This document shows positions 12,727-24,870 of a DNA stretch of 60,000 bases, piece by piece. The translations under genes and the position numbers were made by a program. The DNA lies in the NCBI RefSeq assembly GCF_037975245.1, contig NC_092568.1, positions 8,879,001 to 8,939,000 of the forward strand, given 5' to 3'. The first letter of the stretch is position 1. Every line of letters starts with the position of its first letter. The notes under the pieces are model-generated. The model saw only the letters and a list, made by a program, of their open reading frames with translations, had not been told where the DNA came from and did no database searches. Source of the stretch: Apostichopus japonicus (Eukaryota > Echinodermata > Holothuroidea > Aspidochirotida > Stichopodidae).

Positions 12727-15700
12727 TGAAAAGTAGATTGATGAGAAAAGATATAAACAAATCTCAAAGTGAAATAAGAGAAGAGAGTTAACCTGCTATA
12801 TCATAGTAAAGACGGTTAGGACCGTTACAGTACAACAGGTAGTTAATTATACCTTTATATTCATCATTATCAGGAAAAGTCATTTACTAAGTATCACCTT
12901 GTAAATTTTTCCAAATATGGCAAATATAAACGCATTCACCGGAACCTTAAGAGTCCAGGCTCGTTCTGCCTCCGAAACGTTTTTCGAGGGGCCGGGGGGG
13001 GGGGGGGGGGAGAGGGAACTGGGACAGAAATTATGTAAATGTCATCTGCAATTATGCTACAGTAGGCATACGGTAGTGATTGCATTTAACATGTAATCTA
13101 GCATACAGCCTAATGTACTGCACAGGTTACGAATGGAAAGGTCAACACACCTGTTCGCACATGCATCGGATAAATGTTATAGAATATAAACAGTTCTAAA
13201 GAGATACCATTGTCTGAATTTTTCATACTCACTGACCCTGCGAATAGGCCACAAATCCAGTGTGGTTAAAAAAGTTCATTGACATTACTGTGCGATAATT
13301 TACTACACAATATAGTATTAGATTAGATTTGTTTATTTACCATATAGATTGAATGCATAACAAGATGTTAAAGCTGAACTTTTCCCAGAATACTGTAGCT
13401 ATAGATCATTACTAGAACAGAGAACTTAACAATTTTACTTCGAAACATTTTGTGGTTGTAACAGAACTCGCTGTAACAATAAAATAAGAGACAAAGAATG
13501 CTACAAAAAAAATGTGTTGTGGTTTTAAAACTTAGAGCTACAGAACACAATGGCATAAGCATTGTGTACAAAAACATTTCCTGATAATCAAAGTTGATTT
13601 TCTACAATTTCAAATTTTCCTAAACCAAGTAAGATCCTAAGCTTTGCCCAAGTTCTAGAAATCAACCCCCCCCCCTCCCTCTCCCACATATTAGCACATA
13701 ATAAGATCCGTGAGAGGCCGCAGAAATGATAATTTCCTACTGAAATTTGATATGACTTTGGTTGCTATCTCACTGTATACCCTATCCCACAGGATCACAT
13801 CAACATCAGCTGTTCCTATTGGCAAGGTACCTTGTGTTGCAAAAGGTCTTATTTTGTTTTGCTTAATATTCAATGGCAAAATTATTACTGTAATTAGCAT
13901 GACCTATCTAAATACTTTCACATGACCTAGATTATTGGTAATATCTACTTAGGCTTAAGCCTACATTTTTCAGAGTCAGAACTGAGGATTGTTAGTGATG
14001 ACAATTTGAAATGTGGGAAAATAGGATAACTTTCCTGCCAAGTTATGCCACCTGCAAAATGTTTTCAAATGTCACTAGTTTTTGGTTATTTTTGTTTTGT
14101 GTAATTTGTAGTTGCCTTTTAAGTTTTGCTTAGTTAGCATTGGGCCCCGGCCAGTAGTACTTACTAGGCCTATAACTGGTTACATTACTAATAAATATGA
14201 TATAATATGTTTATAATAAGATACCAAGTACAATGGTACGCTACTAATTCTATATAACTACTAACAATACGTTCAACTGTTGTGTCTGCCTTAATTAGTT
14301 AGTGAGTCCTAAGAAAGATGTAGGCTCACACATCCTATGCCTAGTCACCGTCAGTAGCAGCAGTTATGCGAGTGACCTACGATACGTTGTCATTCAGGAT
14401 TACAAATAAAGTTGTGTTGTTATGCCTAAATCTGTCACGTTAAGCCTAACGAATCATTTTTATGTTAACATGACTGCGACGTTTTGTAACAGAAAACTAC
14501 CTTTATTACCTTTTCCTTGTGTACAGCAAGCGATGGAATTTCTTAAAATTCTTATCACTCGTAAGACTGGTTAACATGCGATGTCGTACGCTCAGAACCT
14601 ACATAACACTATAGCACTATGTATGCTCTGTGTAAAGTAAATAGAACAAGCATGCATGGCTGTAGTAATCGGATGAGTAGAAGGCGGAGCCTATCCAGTT
14701 TATTGACTTCTGATTGGTCGATCTCCTCGTACAGTTGTAGCGGGTTGGCGATTGATTTTTGTTTATCTTTTCGGCTATACATTGGCCGATTCATAACTTA
14801 TATGATATGGGCGGCCATTTGGGCAAAAAACACAAAGATGACACAAGAGACAACCAGACAAGAACAAAGATGAAAAGAAACAATAAAATAAGAATGCAGT
14901 GCATTACAGATAGACTGAAAGGATATAGCGATGAAACATTATTAACAAGAAAAGAACAAATAAACAGACCAAAATGAAGAAAATTAACATGATAATTCAG
15001 CTAATCATAAGTAAAAGATGCACCAAAAGGAAACTGAATAAACAACCAAATTAAACTACACCAAGCCATCAATAAACGACATGACTGCGATTGAATGTTT
15101 TCCCCATAAGTCAAAACGAACGTTGGGACAGAAACACAATGTCCATGGGGAGAGAATCAAAACATACTGAGGGCGATATACTGAGCACGCCTCTTAAATA
15201 ACTTTAGGAATGCCCTCAGCACACCGCAACAGCGCAGCTCGAACAGGATCTTGCTGCTTAGAAATTTTGTCATATCATCAGGCGTAGTGTTCTTGGTCAC
15301 GGTGAAAAGGCCTGTCTATGGTTGGACAGAAGTGTCGTGCAAACAAGATGTCGTAATACATTTCGACAAATATATATATATACCGTCTATGCATAGGCCT
15401 TTTATAGTTGCATGCAGCACCAATGTATTTCAGCCCTGGGACTCGGGATTTGTTTGTCACTGCACAGTCAGTCCGCAGTGTAAATCAATGAAGATTTCTT
15501 TATTCCGTATTCCTGAACTCAGTAATCCAAAGATTATTCAACGCATATGTAATGAGTCGATTCGTTTATTTTGCTGTGATATCTGGTAACTAAACAAATA
15601 TAAACTAAACATACGTTTGTAATTAAACAATCGATTAATGAATAAGTCAATTATTGAAGAATAAATACATAAATCCAAATCATACAGAATAAATAATCAT

Positions 15701-16980
15701 GTATACAACAAATATACAACGCTATATCAATAAAAACACAACTTACATAAAATCTTTGGTTTAACACTGGAAAACACTTCTTGTTTGAATACGTTCTTAA
15801 TATCGACTGAACTCATATACCGGTACATGACCGTAAAGACAACCAACGAAAACAACAAATGTCAAACACATACTCACGCAAGCACGCACACTCGCACCCA
15901 TACATACATACAAACACGCATACATACACACATTTGCGAGTTTCCCAATGGTAATACCAGTTCCTAGTATACAGGACGATACCATGGTTACATACGGTTA
16001 CCCAATTTACCTAGCTTCGTTTATACCTTTCATGCTTAAACCTGAACTAATGCTTTATAAGAGTCGACCATGTCAGAGTGTTGACTTGCATTGCACATAT
16101 AAAGCTATAAAAACATCCAAACCCCGTCATCGTCACCGTCCCTTCCTCATTACCATTCAGTCTTTCAAAATGCAACGTTGGCTGATAATAGATCAAAATT
16201 TGATATTTATAAAGATTATTATCATATTTGTATTAAACTAAATACACACTTCGTATGTGTGTGGAACAAAGTCATGTGGGGGGGGGGAAGGGGGCTATAC
16301 ACGCAAATACCGCAGTTTCAGAGGATCAATAAACACGTCTAGTCATTTGCGGACTAAACAAAGTCTTGTAGTTGACAAATTCCCGATCCCCGTGTTTCCC
16401 AAATCTCATTGCATAAACTCAAAACCCTATGAATTATTTTTTAGGTTTCGAATAACTATGCTATTTCCAGCGATTCAGATCCCTATATAAGATTAGTCAC
16501 ATGTATAGTGAACGTGTTTGACTTAATAAGTATTGTCCTTTCCTCATTCAAAAAGGTCTTGATATGTGAATAGGTATTGTTTGTTGAAATTTCAGACTTA
16601 ATCCCAGTTCATGATCGTCTGCATAGAATATTGTTGTAAAGGGTGACAACTTACAGCAAGAACACTCTTGCGAGTATAATCTTAATCAAGCTTAGTTTGT
16701 GAATAAGAAGATTACACGGAATCCGTTTTTCTTTTACTTCGAAGTCATCGATAGTATCGGGGCATAAGCCTATTGTACATTTACATCTTGGAAGGAAGCG
16801 ACATTCTTACTGCTTGCTGCAATGTAAACAAACACAAGCGTGAGCTTCTTGTAAATAAAGATATTCAAATCCGATGTTCTAATGAGAGTAAAACAGGATG
16901 AATAGAGATTTTGTTGAAGGCAGTGTCGTTCACTGTTACCAATAGATTGTATCCAACCAACAATACCAATTTAAGCTCGT
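12727..16980. other. Intergenic, upstream of the minus SLC5 gene
   Basis: Should contain the promoter and non-coding first exon of that gene, but no element could be fixed. The 14640-14830 part has several CCAAT/ATTGG boxes and a GCGGCCATTT motif. G or C runs occur at 12986 and 13665. No convincing coding frame. Confidence 0.4.
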
Positions 16981-16992
16981 AAAAAGTTAACT

Positions 16993-17062
16993 CGTCCAAT
17001 GGTTCAGTGGGTAGAGCAGTGGACTGGTAACCTGATGAACTGAGTTCGACTCCATCAACGAT
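16993..17062 (+). mobile_element. tRNA-like sequence, probably a third SINE head
   Basis: TGGTTCAGTGGGTAGAGCAG (A box) and GAGTTCGACTCC (B box) at tRNA spacing, with TCGT/ACGA ends that can pair. The anticodon position reads GGT, but the anticodon stem pairs poorly, so a working tRNA is unlikely. Confidence 0.5.
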
Positions 17063-17119
17063 TATACACGTTTAAACATTCTTTTTCTCTTTCAGCAGTC
17101 CACGCTGAAGTCTTCATAT

Positions 17120-17485
17120 ATTAATTCAACCATATAATTTACTAGCTGATGTGGTGGCCGATGCTATAAAGGGTGACGAAAGACTCATTCCTTGTCGGTC
17201 GTGTAAATCGTGGCTAGGGTTCAAGACAGGCCTCTGGCGATAATACCTGAGGTTGTGGCATGGTGCTTTTTTGTGGCCTAGGATCCCGTACCATGTCTCC
17301 CTTGTTGTCGCAAAAGAACCCGGGAGGATGCGCAGAGGGTCGGTCAAATCGACCAGAAGCGTACTAGGTGGCGTGCGTGAATCCTTGCCTTTGGCCAGAG
17401 GTGGTGACATCTCTGCGACCGGCATGCTTGCAGCCCATGTCCACTCAATACGTGGCCTGATGAGGCGCTATTCTCCTAAAAATTA
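17120..17485. other. GC-richer island of unknown origin
   Basis: Clearly less AT-rich than its surroundings, with no recognised protein or RNA. Short frames exist on both strands but none has a recognisable domain. It follows the tRNA-like head at 16993 and may be the body of the same element. Confidence 0.35.
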
Positions 17486-17949
17486 ATCTATGGATGCCTT
17501 TAAGAGCCATATAATTATTTCATATCCTCAAAAGCCGTTTTTTCTAGTCACTCTGAAGGTGGAATGAATTTGATTGTAATGGGTTATTTGTGGTAAGCCA
17601 AGCTAAACATTCAAACAGTCATGCGGTTCACAAGGGTTTGAAGGAACTTAATTAAACTCATTGCTTGACATAAATGTGTTCAACTTGACAAAGATTTACA
17701 CAACCTACAACAAAACAAGTATTATATTCGTTGCAATGCCAGAGACATACAAGCCAGCAAGACCATAAGATAACATTTTAATATACATAGAATTCAATCT
17801 ATATCACTTCTGCAAGATAAACAAAGTAGACCAGTGTCAATATGGTCCCATTATAAGCAACGGTTGTAGCAAATTCTCATACCGGATAGTAGGTAGTTTC
17901 AGAAACTGAGTGATTGAGATTCACCAAAAAATATACCCCGTATTCTGTT

Positions 17950-18560
17950 TTGATAAATTCAGGAACAAAATTAACTTATATGTCGTGGACCGTTAAAACC
18001 ACTGCTCTCGGTTTAGCTAGAGTTGTATAGCACATTACTTTTTTTTTGTTTTTTGAATGACCTTTAAACAGTTGAGGTTCACTAGTTAAATTGACTGGAC
18101 CTTTTAGTTTAGTACACAGCTCATCGGACTAGTTCCTCGGTTGTACTACTAAACTCAATGGGAGAAATGAAGATTATATGGTCTCAAATGACATGTTTAT
18201 AATTTACTACAAACTTGTTAAGGAAAAATGATGTTAAATGCCACCCAAGTGTGCTTTGCTGCTTATATCATGGGGGTAAAAACAGATTTTACCTCCATGC
18301 TTATATGAAGATTAACGAATATATTATGGTTGACCTCAAAAACAACGGATTAACATTAACTATAAGAACTGCAGTGAGGAGCCGACGTTAGCCTATACGA
18401 ATATTCCAGAAATTAAGTACATTTAACGATACATATCTTGAAAAATACTGGAACAGCTATAGAAAACATTATTGGACTCAAAGTTGTTTGTTTTCTTTGT
18501 AATATAACATATCAAGACTAAAATTCTGCCTTACTCATTATTTAACTCTTTAAGTGACTT
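17950..18560 (+). repeat. Diverged dispersed repeat, copy 1 (family C)
   Basis: Colinear with 29900-30470: shares a poly-T, CCTTTAAACA, a CTTAGTTTAG-like block, ACTCAATSGRGGAAA-like text, GGATTAACATT and TATCTTGAAA. No coding potential recognised. Confidence 0.55.
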
Positions 18561-18604
18561 ATCAAGTTACAGCAAAATCTATCTGTCGATAATGCTCCCA
18601 TGAT

Positions 18605-18790
18605 TGAATACTGGGGATACTTTTTAAGGAAAGTCACCCAGGAAAGAACCTGGGCAAGAAAACCAACTTACCGAACGTCTGATCCGCTCTCAACCCCAGT
18701 CCCTTGCATCGAGACTGTGACTGTGTGATCATCGCCAGGTGTGTATAACCATTCCCCTCGAAAGGGAACAGATACTACACATGATCTTCG
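18605..18790 (-). repeat. Dispersed repeat, copy 1 (family D)
   Basis: Reverse complement matches 32395-32570: CCTGRCGATGATCACACAGT, ATGCAAGGGAYTGGGGTTGA and GGTGACTTTCCTTAAAA are shared. Confidence 0.65.
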
Positions 18791-20690
18791 GGGATGTCTT
18801 CAAGTTTGATCTCCGAAGAATATTATCCGATTCCTTGTTCCAAATTGTATTTGTTTTACAAGTCAATGGACTACATTCTGATGAACAATGAATAGATGAA
18901 GAAAACTGCCATGACTGGAATACCAAGTAGTTCGATACTCAATGACGAACCACATCATCTTTATTCGAAACAAGTTTATAACAATAGATAAAGATTAATG
19001 TCATTCAAGTGGTGCATTTGCTTTCATAATACTGAAACCTGTGCGACAAAGATGTTTACGCTATGTGAGCAGTCCAGAATGCACAGTAACGTTTAGTGTT
19101 TTAATCGGCTTCCGGTAACACGTATCAAGCATTCAATTGATGACTATATAACGACGAAAAGACAATATGCACATGGACATTAATATCCTCCTACTTGAGG
19201 TACGTATGTAAGGCTCATTTGCATCCATTATTATCATTTGCTGTAAAATCAACTTTGCTAGCATTTTTGTTTCGCAATCTGGGAAATCAAACTCGACCAC
19301 TTCGAGAAAACTTAAGGTCCCTGAAAATAGCACCGTGTAATGGTATCCCCTCGGTAGGACCAGGGACGATTATATATGATTTTCTTTTCAATAAATAAGC
19401 AAGATTTATGTGACTACGGTGACTTTGTTGTTATTACAATGATAAAGTTGTTTGCTAAACAAGACAAGCCTGAATTTGTATTTTATATAGTCAAAACCCA
19501 CATTCTCGCATAGAATTTTGTATGGTGAAATAAGAAGATGATAGTGTGTGAATGCATCTGGCAACAGTAGGCTGAATGATGTCATCACATCAAATTGATG
19601 TTTTGTTATTCTTTACAACATTTCATTCAGTTCAACCCCCCCCCCCCCAAAATGTTCTTTAATGAAATGATAAATACAGAGAACTTTGCTTTTAGGTAAG
19701 CGAACGTTTTAAAGCATGTATCAGATAACAAGGATAACTCAACCAAAATATATTAATACGAAAGTAAAATATTGAAAGACGCATTTGTCGTGATGGCATC
19801 GCTGATAATAACTGTGATTTACTCCCTGCAAAAACAGATTACAAGGGACAAGGTGTCATTGAAATGATGTTGTTTCCAACTAAGACGGTGCAGTGGAATA
19901 TTTATCTCTTTTAAGAAATTTCTTACACTGTCCAACTAAAATGAATGTAAAACAATAGAAAAATCATTAGCACAAAAGCAAGAACCAACAGTTTAGTTGA
20001 ATCGTTGGGGGTATTTGTTAGTCTTGATCATTTAAATTATATTATTTTCAGTTTTCCTGGTCAATTTTGACTGTATCTGCCAGAAATGGCAGAGACAGTT
20101 TGGTCACTACATTGGAAGAAAAGATAATCAACTTCTGATCTGCCATTGTCATAAAATTTGTCATCTCATCCATTGTCTAGGGAAAAAAATGCATCAGAAA
20201 AACTTTTATGGTCGAATGTCTAATGCCCTTTTCGTGGCGAATTCAAAAGAGCTAGCGATGAAAAATTGTGTATTAAAGATTCCAAACATTTTGGCCCCAG
20301 AGCCAAATTGAAGTTGAGCTAATGTGGTGTTGAAGAAACTATCAAAAGAAAATGAAAGCAACCTGTACTTTTCTTGACCTTGAAAGGGGACAAAAGTCGT
20401 TTAGAGGCATGTTTTTCAGAGGCACTGAGAAAAATCATTTGAAGCAAAAATAAATATTAGTAGCACAAATTTCATTTTGTGGGCTGTATAAGCATAGCCT
20501 ACCACATCGAATGAAATGTAAATTTCTATCCTAAGCTCAGCAACATAAAAATAATTCTCAATATTGTAGTACATACCATACACGTGTGCCATATTGTTTA
20601 TAGTTCATGCTGTGCGGGGAAAATTAAAATAGTAATACGTGAGCAGACGTGCCCAATTACATCATGATGCACCTATAGTGAGGTGGCTTA
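18791..20690. other. Intergenic
   Basis: Apart from repeat family E (19400-19730) and a C run near 19636, nothing recognisable; no coding frame with a domain. Confidence 0.5.
19400..19730 (+). repeat. Diverged dispersed repeat, copy 1 (family E)
   Basis: Shares ATCTGGCAACAG, GATGATGTCATCA and a CAGAGARCTTTG block in the same order with 41290-41680. Confidence 0.5.
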
Positions 20691-20880
20691 GCAACAATTT
20701 TTAGGATTAACGTTACCGGCCGGACAAAAGTACTAAATTTGGCATGGAGTTTCTTTTCGACCTATCTATTGATTTTATCCGTGGAACCCACTTGATCGGC
20801 TCCGATTTTCCAAGATGGCGGCCAAAATCCAAGATGGCCGCCAGAAAAAAAGGAAATGTCATATATCTGGCTGTAAAAAT
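20691..20880 (+). repeat. Left terminal inverted repeat
   Basis: Pairs with 23418-23607. Contains two opposed copies of the palindromic motif AAGATGGCGGCC / GGCCGCCA. Confidence 0.8.
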
Positions 20881-21397
20881 CGGAGATGAACAAATGAGGG
20901 GTCAATTCAGGTGTTTCCGGGGTTCACTGAAACAGATGATGGTCATGGCATGTTGCTTGGGCAACCCATTTCCAAGATGGCGGCCAGAATCTAAGATGGC
21001 CGCCTGGAAAAAAAGGAATTTTCATATATATTCATTCCCCAGACCCCCTGTGCCCTTTATTGATCGGGACCATCAAACCTTCCGTCCTCAAACGTGTAAA
21101 TGAAACTGGGCTAGCACCTTCACTATATGTTATGGCTGGTATTCTAATTGTGTCACTTTGGCTCAGGAAGCCACTTAGGACTTATTTGGGAACTTCGAGG
21201 TGTGATCGACCGTGGATAGACACTGTCGCATAAGACTGATTACATTGAGTCAACTATATCATAGGGTAACTTGAGGGAAAACCGACCAGATGTGAATACC
21301 GACTCATTGGGAGATTTTGTACGATTGTGCACCCTTCATAAAAACAAAGTCAATTCTGCGAACAACACACGCTAAGTCAGGTCACTAGTCATCTGAG

Positions 21398-22940
21398 GTA
21401 TTTAGGTCGTTCTTTTCGAACCTGTACTCCAGGGCTGCTGTTAGCGAGGATCTCCAGGAAGACATGTTGTCTGGTATAGACAAGCCCCCCCCCCCTCATA
21501 GTAAAAACGATAGCTTGGGTTCGAATCTCTCCGTTGGTGAGCTCTGGACAGCGGTAGCAGCGATGAAGAAGGGAAAGTCCCCCGGTCTCGATGGCCTCCC
21601 TGCTGAGTTCTATAGGACCTTCTGGGAGGTTCTCGGTGGGGACTTGAGAGACGTGTTCGCTACCTCTTTCCAGTTGAATTACATAAGGCCAAACACAGCG
21701 GGTTGGAAATATTGTTCTCCTCCCAAAGTCGGGAGACCCTTTGGACCCGAATAGGCGTCCAATAACGCTGTCAACTGTGGACTACAAAATCCTGGCCAAA
21801 GCATTAGGAAATCGCTTAGCGGATGTGATGCCGGATATTGTAGGTCCTCTTCAGACTTGTGTTGTGCGAGGCAAGTGTATTCAACATAACCTCTGGTTGA
21901 TGAGAGACTTGATCGAATTTGTTAAAGTTCGTGATTTGCCATGTGCACTGGTCTCCTTGGACCAGGAGAAGGCCTTTGACATGGTAGATCCTTCGGATTG
22001 AACTCAGTGTTTATTCGTTGGGTCTCGTTACTATATAAGGACGTCTCGAGCATGGTCAATGTTAACGGATTAACTTCTGGTCCCTTCCCGGTTCGAAGGG
22101 GAGTCCGTCAGGGTTGTCCCCTCTCCCCGTTGTTGTATGTTCTCTTCAGCGAAACGCTCAGTACCTCGCTGGACAGATGCTTGGGTTTTCAACCCTTCAA
22201 TGTACCGGGTGGGGCTAGAGTTACAAGCGTGCAATATGCCGATGACGTCACTTGTATTGTGTAGGACCTCGCCTCCTTCAAGTCTTTATCGAAGGTTTTG
22301 GCCACCTTCCAAGAGGCTACTGGTGCCAGACTTAACAAGTCCAAGACCAAAAGGGTGCGTTAAGGAGGTTGGCGCGGCCAATCCCTCCCATTCGATGCTA
22401 CTTGGTCAGATGTCATGATCAGGGTAAAATGGCATCTGGCTAGGTTATGGTGCCGAGAAGGCTGATCAGGTGGAGGCAAGGCTCTCCCTACCTGGGAAGG
22501 TTACAGTTGTTAATCGTTTTATTCTTCCTCTCCTTAGGTATCCTGGTACAGTGATTGCTTCACCGGATCATGCCTTGGTGAGATTGGAGAGGATCATTTT
22601 TGATTTCATTTGGGGAAAGCGCAAACCAAACCTTGTCAAAAGGACCGTTCTGTAAAAGATACCCTTGAGCGGTGGGCTTGGTTTGGTCCACCTTCCATCT
22701 AAACTGGGCTTTCTCCTTTGAAAGGTGTTTTTGTTGCGTTTGAGAATCCTTCGTTTCCCTTTGCCTTTTTTGTTAGGTTCTGGGTGGGTTTCTTTTTCGC
22801 CACCACTGGCCCGGATCCTTTTCCAATATCCAGCCAAAGGCGACACGCCCTTCGGGGGTGTATACTCAGATTGGTGACTCACTTCGTAGAATCAAAGAGG
22901 AGGGTGGGCCAGATGCCTTGCACATCTCTTTGTTGATGCA
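21398..22940 (+). pseudogene. Non-LTR (LINE) reverse transcriptase fragment, L1/Tx1-like, frameshifted
   Basis: Reverse transcriptase remnant spread over at least three frames. In order: FRSFFSNLYSRAA (21398), KGKSPGLDGLPAEFY (domain 1-2, about 21570), RPITLSTVDYKILAKALGNR (about 21755), ALVSLDQEKAFDMVD (catalytic Asp block A), RRGVRQGCPLSPLLY (block B, about 22097), YADDV (catalytic core, about 22237), then the thumb-like LSLPGKVTVVNRFILPLLRY and IFDFIWGKRKPNLVKR (about 22480-22650). Frame changes occur near 21736, 21990 and 22270-22470. The endonuclease domain and the C-terminus are absent. It copies nothing now; it is a decayed piece of a LINE of the L1/Tx1 kind, inside the TIR element. 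Confidence 0.85.
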
Positions 22941-23417
22941 CATGTTCATCCAAATAGTGTAAGTCGACTGTGAACTGTCTGGTAAAGAAACATCGTATTG
23001 AAACATTGTAGACAGAATTCCCGAATACTTCCAGTATGTACTTAAAGGTCAGTGGAAGTGTAAACTTACATTTTTGAAGGTCACTTTAAGTGCAGCGGAT
23101 TGATTTGAAACTTACGTAGATGAAAAGAGTGTATTTCATAACCCCAAATATCGAATTTTGAGTTTCAAACTCATTTCGTTTTTGTGTTACCTAAATTAAA
23201 TATCCGGGTCCGTTGACGTCAAGAGGGGAACGAAATGAATGTCGCTATTGAGTTTACACAGTAATTGCTGATTTTTCTTCCTCCATAGGTGAAAAGTTCA
23301 AGTTAATGTTTTCTTCAAAGTCAATGAATGCTTGCATCTATATATTCTTCAAAATTCTGTAACTTTTCATTCAAATCAGATTCGCCGTTCTTAAGTGGCA
23401 GAGTTTTGAAAATGTAA

Positions 23418-23607
23418 ATTTTTACAGCCAGATATATGACATTTCCTTTTTTTTCTGGCGGCCATCTTGGATTTTGGCCGCCATCTTAAAAAATCGGAGC
23501 CGATTAAGTGGTTCCACGGATAAATTCGATAGATAGGTCGAAAAGAAACTCCATGCCAAATTTGGTACTTTTGTCCGGCCGGTAACGTTAAAGTTGCTAA
23601 GCCACCT
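23418..23607 (-). repeat. Right terminal inverted repeat
   Basis: Reverse complement of 20691-20880 with scattered mismatches; ends GCTAAGCCACCT. Confidence 0.8.
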
Positions 23608-23974
23608 GACTACTACGGATTAACAGCAAATGCTTCCAGCGATATCATGTCCCGGATTGTCCTGCAAAAATATGGTCACCTTGCAATAGGGCCAGTTCTT
23701 TGAGTAGCAGATATGCATATTGGGAGAGATTCCTGGTATGCTGAAGTAGTCCCTGCCTAGGGTGGTAACTCGAGAGTGGGTTGGGGGAGTGGGGGGGGGG
23801 TTGTTGAATCACTTGCCGTGGATACCATACATTGCTCAGGTAACATCATGCATGAGTTCAACACTGATGTATGCATTATTTATTAAAGATAAGTCAAGAA
23901 GGGAAGGTTGGACGAATCCCATATTTAGTATATAGTTGGTACAAGTTCAGTACAAGATTGTATTGAGGTCAAAG

Positions 23975-24140
23975 GTCAGTTGGAGTCACCAGATGCCAAA
24001 TTGTGGAAAGCTTGTTTTATAAGCATCCGTATCTCCCACAGACCAGCCTATCAGATAACATGTGCGTTACGCCTCATACGAATAGGAGGCTTTTGGCAAT
24101 TGGAAATGAGCTTATGGGCATCCGTAGAATCTAAAACTGA
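23975..24140 (+). repeat. Dispersed repeat related to the 26.8-27.2 kb tandem repeat, opposite orientation
   Basis: Shares CCAAATTGTGGAAA, ACCAGCCTATCAGAT-like, AATAGGAGG, TTGGCAATTG and GGCATCCGTAG with the reverse complement of 26810-26950. Confidence 0.6.
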
Positions 24141-24294
24141 AAATACACATACGCATACACCCATTACAAGAAGGGTAAAGGCATATAGCAAAATTATGAT
24201 ACAATACACTAATGGGTGAAATTCAAAGATATTTATGGTGTACATGCTGATTGAAATTAGGACAAAATTATGCTCAATGTGAGGTAAAACTGTC

Positions 24295-24870
24295 CTACAA
24301 TTAGTGTAAAATCCTGGTAAACTGAGGTAAAACTAAGGTAGAAGTGTAGTAAATCTACGGTAAAACCATGGTAAAATTGGGGTAAAAGAACGGTAAACGT
24401 GGTAAATTTGTGGTAAAACTAAGGAAAAAGCGTGGTAAATATATGGTAAATTGGGGTAAAAGAATGGTAAAACTGTGGTAAATTTAGGGTAAAAGTGTGG
24501 TAAATCTACGGTAAAACCATGGTAACCTTGGGGTAAAACCATGGTACACTGTGGTAAATGCATGGTAAAAGTATGGTAAATTGAGGTAAAACTAAGGAAG
24601 AGCGTGGTAAATATACGGTAAAATTGGGGTAAATGAACGGTAAAACTGTGGTAAATTTGGGGTAAAAGCGTGGTAAAAGTGTAGTGAAAGTGCGGTAAAA
24701 GTATGGTAACAGCGTGGTAAATTGCGGTAAAATTGGGGTAAAAGCGAGGTAATTTACTGCGGTTTACCGCGTCCATAGGGCCAAAACACCGCGGTAATGT
24801 ACAACAAATTTACCGCGGTTTTACCGTGGTAAAATTGTGGTATGTTACCGCGGTAAATTTGAGGTAAATT
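24295..24870 (+). repeat. GGTAAA minisatellite
   Basis: Dozens of GGTAAA(A/T) motifs spaced about 11-13 bases apart. The last ~110 bases switch to TTACCGCGGTAA-type palindromes of the same motif. The minus strand is open for 147 codons (24333-24776), reading as a repetitive FYxxFTTLLPQIYHSFT-like string, a by-product of composition. Confidence 0.85.

Larger units (their letters stand above)
20691..23607. mobile_element. 2.9-kb element with ~190-bp terminal inverted repeats
   Basis: Left arm 20691-20880 begins AGGTGGCTTAGCAAC; the right arm 23418-23607 is its reverse complement, with nearly full-length agreement through CGTTACCGGCCGGAC, the CCAAGATGGCGGCC block and TATATCTGGCTGTAAAAAT. A degenerate inner copy of the GATGGCGGCC block is at about 20970-21035. 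Between the arms lies a LINE reverse transcriptase fragment and no transposase. No convincing target-site duplication was seen. Likely a non-autonomous foldback-type DNA transposon that either trapped the LINE piece or received it as an insertion. Confidence 0.75.

Noticed and set aside
17452-17480. CTGATGAG as a hammerhead ribozyme core
   Set aside because: No matching CGAAA and cleavage-site strand at the right distance.
24333-24776. 147-codon minus-strand frame as a gene
   Set aside because: It coincides with the GGTAAA array; the repetitive peptide follows from base composition, and no flanking exons are seen.
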